A stretch of DNA of 8,001 nt from positions 1-8,001 of the forward strand of contig SLFV01000517.1 in the NCBI GenBank assembly GCA_007124075.1, given 5' to 3'. Within the stretch, counting starts at the first letter, position 1. Every line of letters begins with the position of its first letter. A program made the translations under genes and the position numbers. The notes under the pieces were generated by a model. It had not been told where the DNA came from. It worked only from the letters and a program-made list of their open reading frames with translations, and did no database searches. Source of the DNA: Roseimaritima sp. (lineage in GTDB: Bacteria > Planctomycetota > Planctomycetia > Pirellulales > Pirellulaceae). Positions 6,459 to 8,001 of the stretch are shown here, piece by piece.

Positions 6459-6827
6459 ATGTCGCTGTCTACGTTACTACAAAGCCGCGTTAACGAACTT
6501 GAGATGTCGATTTCCGACCTTGCTCGCCGCAGTGGCGTATCTAGGGCAACCGTGATTCGCATTCTCGGAGGGAAGGATGAGAATTACTCCGTTTCCAATC
6601 TTCAAGCCGTTCTTTCCGCACTCGGAATGAAGATGGATCTGTTGGCAATCCCAGCCAAACGTTTCAAAGATTCCATCGCCACGCAAAAGGCTCAGCGTTT
6701 GATCGCGCTTACGCAAGGAAACGTCGCTTTAGAATCCCAAGCCGTCTCCGCAGTTTCTGCCCAAGAGCATCTGGAAGCCACCAAGGCGCGAGTCGCATCG
6801 TCCAGTCGAAAGCTCTGGGCTTCCTAA
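6459..6827 (+). CDS. HTH regulator, mobile mystery protein A-like, partner of Fic protein
   Basis: A 122-residue DNA-binding protein. A helix-turn-helix of the XRE/lambda-repressor kind covers about 15-56 (MSISDLARRSGVSRATVIRI, then a wing-like NYSVSNLQAVLSALGMKMDL). The C-terminal half is a charged helical region, with LALTQGN-like ALESQAV at about 90-96, ending in RKLWAS. The HTH, the helical tail with an ALE.QA block, the terminal LW and the following Fic gene fit the mobile mystery protein A family, though this one is at the short end. The start is the ATG at 6459, where the conserved domain begins; the open frame extends upstream to a TTG at 6381 but that overlaps the presumed promoter. 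No clear Shine-Dalgarno. Likely role: autorepressor and possibly antitoxin of the Fic protein. I do not see a Fic-inhibitory [ST]xxxE[GN] motif in it. Confidence 0.75.
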   Translation: MSLSTLLQSRVNELEMSISDLARRSGVSRATVIRILGGKDENYSVSNLQAVLSALGMKMDLLAIPAKRFKDSIATQKAQRLIALTQGNVALESQAVSAVSAQEHLEATKARVASSSRKLWAS

Positions 6828-6854
6828 CTCTCTGAAAATCAGCGGTAGCTTTCT

Positions 6855-7457
6855 GTGAGTACATTTGGTTCAGCCGGGAAAGATGACGACACACCCTTTG
6901 ACGGATCGGGCCTCAAGCTCAAGAGGATCAAAACACGGCGTGAGCTTAATGAGGTCGAGTTTGCTTCGATCCTTCGCGTGACCGAAAAATACCTCCTCTC
7001 GAAACCATCCCGGAAGATCGCGCCGTTCAATTTCGATTGGCTTCTTGGACTCCATCGTGAGATGCTTGGTTCGATCTGGAGTTGGGCAGGCGAGATCCGA
7101 AGGACTCAAGAGAACATCGGAGTGAACCCCAACGTGATCGCAGCGGCGCTTGGGGTAATTGCGATGGAGGCCGACAAGAGACACAACGAAACGGGCAAGC
7201 TCGTGATCGCAACCGCCGCGGAGTTTCATCACCGCGCAGTATGGGTTCATCCTTTTGAAGATGGGAATGGTCGATGGGCTCGGCTCCTGGCGAATGTGTG
7301 GCTAATGCAACACGACCAACCAGCGACACTCTGGCCGGCGACCGACTTACGAAACACGGAGAGTCCGATTCGTGATGAATACATAGCAGCGATCAAGCAA
7401 GCCGATATGCGAAACTATGGACCTTTGATTGACTTGCACATTCGGTTTAGCGAGTAA
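6855..7457 (+). CDS. Fic/DOC-family protein, mobile mystery protein B-like
   Basis: A 200-residue Fic-fold enzyme. Fic proteins transfer AMP or another nucleotide moiety to Ser/Thr/Tyr of a target protein, often as a toxin. The signature HPFEDGNGRWAR (132-143) is a perfect HPFx[DN]GNGRxxR, with catalytic H132, anion-binding G137-G139 and R143, so activity is expected. The segment TRRELNEVE (28-36), the MLGSIWSWAGEIRRTQENIGV block (70-90) and AAEFHHRAVWVHPF match the mobile mystery protein B subfamily as I know it. An obvious class II or III inhibitory motif [ST]xxxE[GN] is not visible at either end, so control probably lies with the HTH partner. The start is GTG at 6855, 27 nt after the HTH stop, with only weak ribosome binding sequence. 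The next gene starts 27 nt after this one stops, so all three probably form one operon. Confidence 0.9.
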   Translation: MSTFGSAGKDDDTPFDGSGLKLKRIKTRRELNEVEFASILRVTEKYLLSKPSRKIAPFNFDWLLGLHREMLGSIWSWAGEIRRTQENIGVNPNVIAAALGVIAMEADKRHNETGKLVIATAAEFHHRAVWVHPFEDGNGRWARLLANVWLMQHDQPATLWPATDLRNTESPIRDEYIAAIKQADMRNYGPLIDLHIRFSE

Positions 7458-7484
7458 GCACACAAACGAGGGGGTGCAAAAGAA

Positions 7485-8001
7485 ATGAGCAAGGACAATG
7501 GTTCAAACGGAACTCGTCGCACTGCCTTTGAATTCACGCTTGAATTGGATCTGCATCTTTTCTTTACACCACTGATGCAAAGTTTGGGTGACGGCATCAC
7601 GATGACTCGCACGATTCAGCTTCCATTTCCACCCGACGATAACACAACCATTGGCGGTCGTTCGATCGAAGGTGACTGCAAACCGCCCCTCGGGTATCGC
7701 TTAAATGACACAATTTGGGACGTAGACCGAGAACGGTTCATCGCGACGACAACTGCGGACCACGGTGGCGGGCCCCTTGCCTATATCACGGATGATCTTG
7801 ACACATATCTGAACGAAGGTTGGACAATCGGAAGTTGGCGAACGCACTACGACAAGAGCTGGAGAAGCCCCATTGGCGATCAGATCGACAAATCAAAATT
7901 TGATCTTGAACTGATGGATGAGGACGATCTCTACGAACTCGAAACGATGCCGGCTTCAAAACGTCCCCAACAGTTCAACACATTAATGAGCGCCTTGGTC
8001 A
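7485..8001 (+). CDS. Unrecognised third gene of the HTH-Fic operon, cut by the window edge
   Basis: Open from the ATG at 7485 to the last base: 172 codons, no stop, C-terminus outside the window. GAGGGGG (7468-7474) lies 10 nt before the ATG, the best ribosome binding site in this operon. I do not recognise the family. The polypeptide is soluble, without signal peptide or membrane segment. It opens with a polar stretch (1-13), then FEFTLELDLHLFFTPLMQSLGDGITMTRTIQLPFPP (15-50), which looks like beta strands and a short helix, and has a WDVDRERFIATTTADHGGGP block (78-97). The later part is aromatic (EGWTIGSWRTHYDKSW, 111-126) and then strongly acidic (LELMDEDDLYELE, 141-153). It sits 27 nt after the Fic gene on the same strand. 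It could be a Fic target or immunity protein, a third toxin-system component, or unrelated island cargo. Confidence 0.75.
   Translation, partial: MSKDNGSNGTRRTAFEFTLELDLHLFFTPLMQSLGDGITMTRTIQLPFPPDDNTTIGGRSIEGDCKPPLGYRLNDTIWDVDRERFIATTTADHGGGPLAYITDDLDTYLNEGWTIGSWRTHYDKSWRSPIGDQIDKSKFDLELMDEDDLYELETMPASKRPQQFNTLMSALV

Noticed and set aside
7466..7475. GGGGGT near 7470 as a possible right attachment copy of the tRNA 3' end.
   Set aside because: Only six bases match and the T arm sequence is absent; the far attachment site is more likely beyond the window.
1..8001. CRISPR array or rRNA genes.
   Set aside because: No regularly spaced repeats and no rRNA-like conserved stretches seen.

Overview
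The window looks like chromosomal DNA of a planctomycete, most likely a member of the Pirellulaceae. This is inferred from gene content. The tyrosine recombinase has the RPSEVC...MRP.EID and PLSCGN.PGTNR blocks typical of planctomycete integrases, there is a Cys-rich exported protein of planctomycete flavour, the base composition is moderately GC-rich, several starts are TTG or GTG, and Shine-Dalgarno sequences are absent in places. No database search was possible.

Left part (1-4449), ordinary chromosome. The window opens inside a minus-strand NCS2-type (xanthine/uracil-like) permease; only its first 119 codons are present. Across a 323-nt divergent gap lies a plus-strand gene for a small exported protein with 12 cysteines. 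A convergent minus-strand pair follows, read as family-4 uracil-DNA glycosylase and then a LarA-like nickel-pincer racemase/epimerase homologue. They are 38 nt apart and probably cotranscribed. Next is a plus-strand bacterioferritin-like protein in which two of the six classical di-iron ligands and the haem methionine appear to be replaced.

Middle (4450-4947). A gene-poor stretch carries a nested palindromic repeat of about 130 bp and a promoter-like pair leading into tRNA-Arg(TCG).

Right part (5081-8001), accessory island. Immediately downstream of the tRNA, and pointing away from it, is a planctomycete-type tyrosine recombinase, the classic arrangement of an island integrated at a tRNA 3' end. 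Its reading frame runs off-family just before the catalytic tyrosine, so the integrase is probably dead. Beyond it is a compact three-gene run: an HTH regulator, a Fic-domain protein with a perfect HPFxDGNGRxxR motif, and an unrecognised gene that continues past the window edge. The two intergenic gaps are 27 nt each. The first two genes resemble the mobile mystery protein A/B pair, a toxin/antitoxin-like cassette found on mobile elements. A near-palindrome next to promoter-like sequences upstream of the HTH gene may be its operator. The unknown third gene is the best candidate for something undescribed here.
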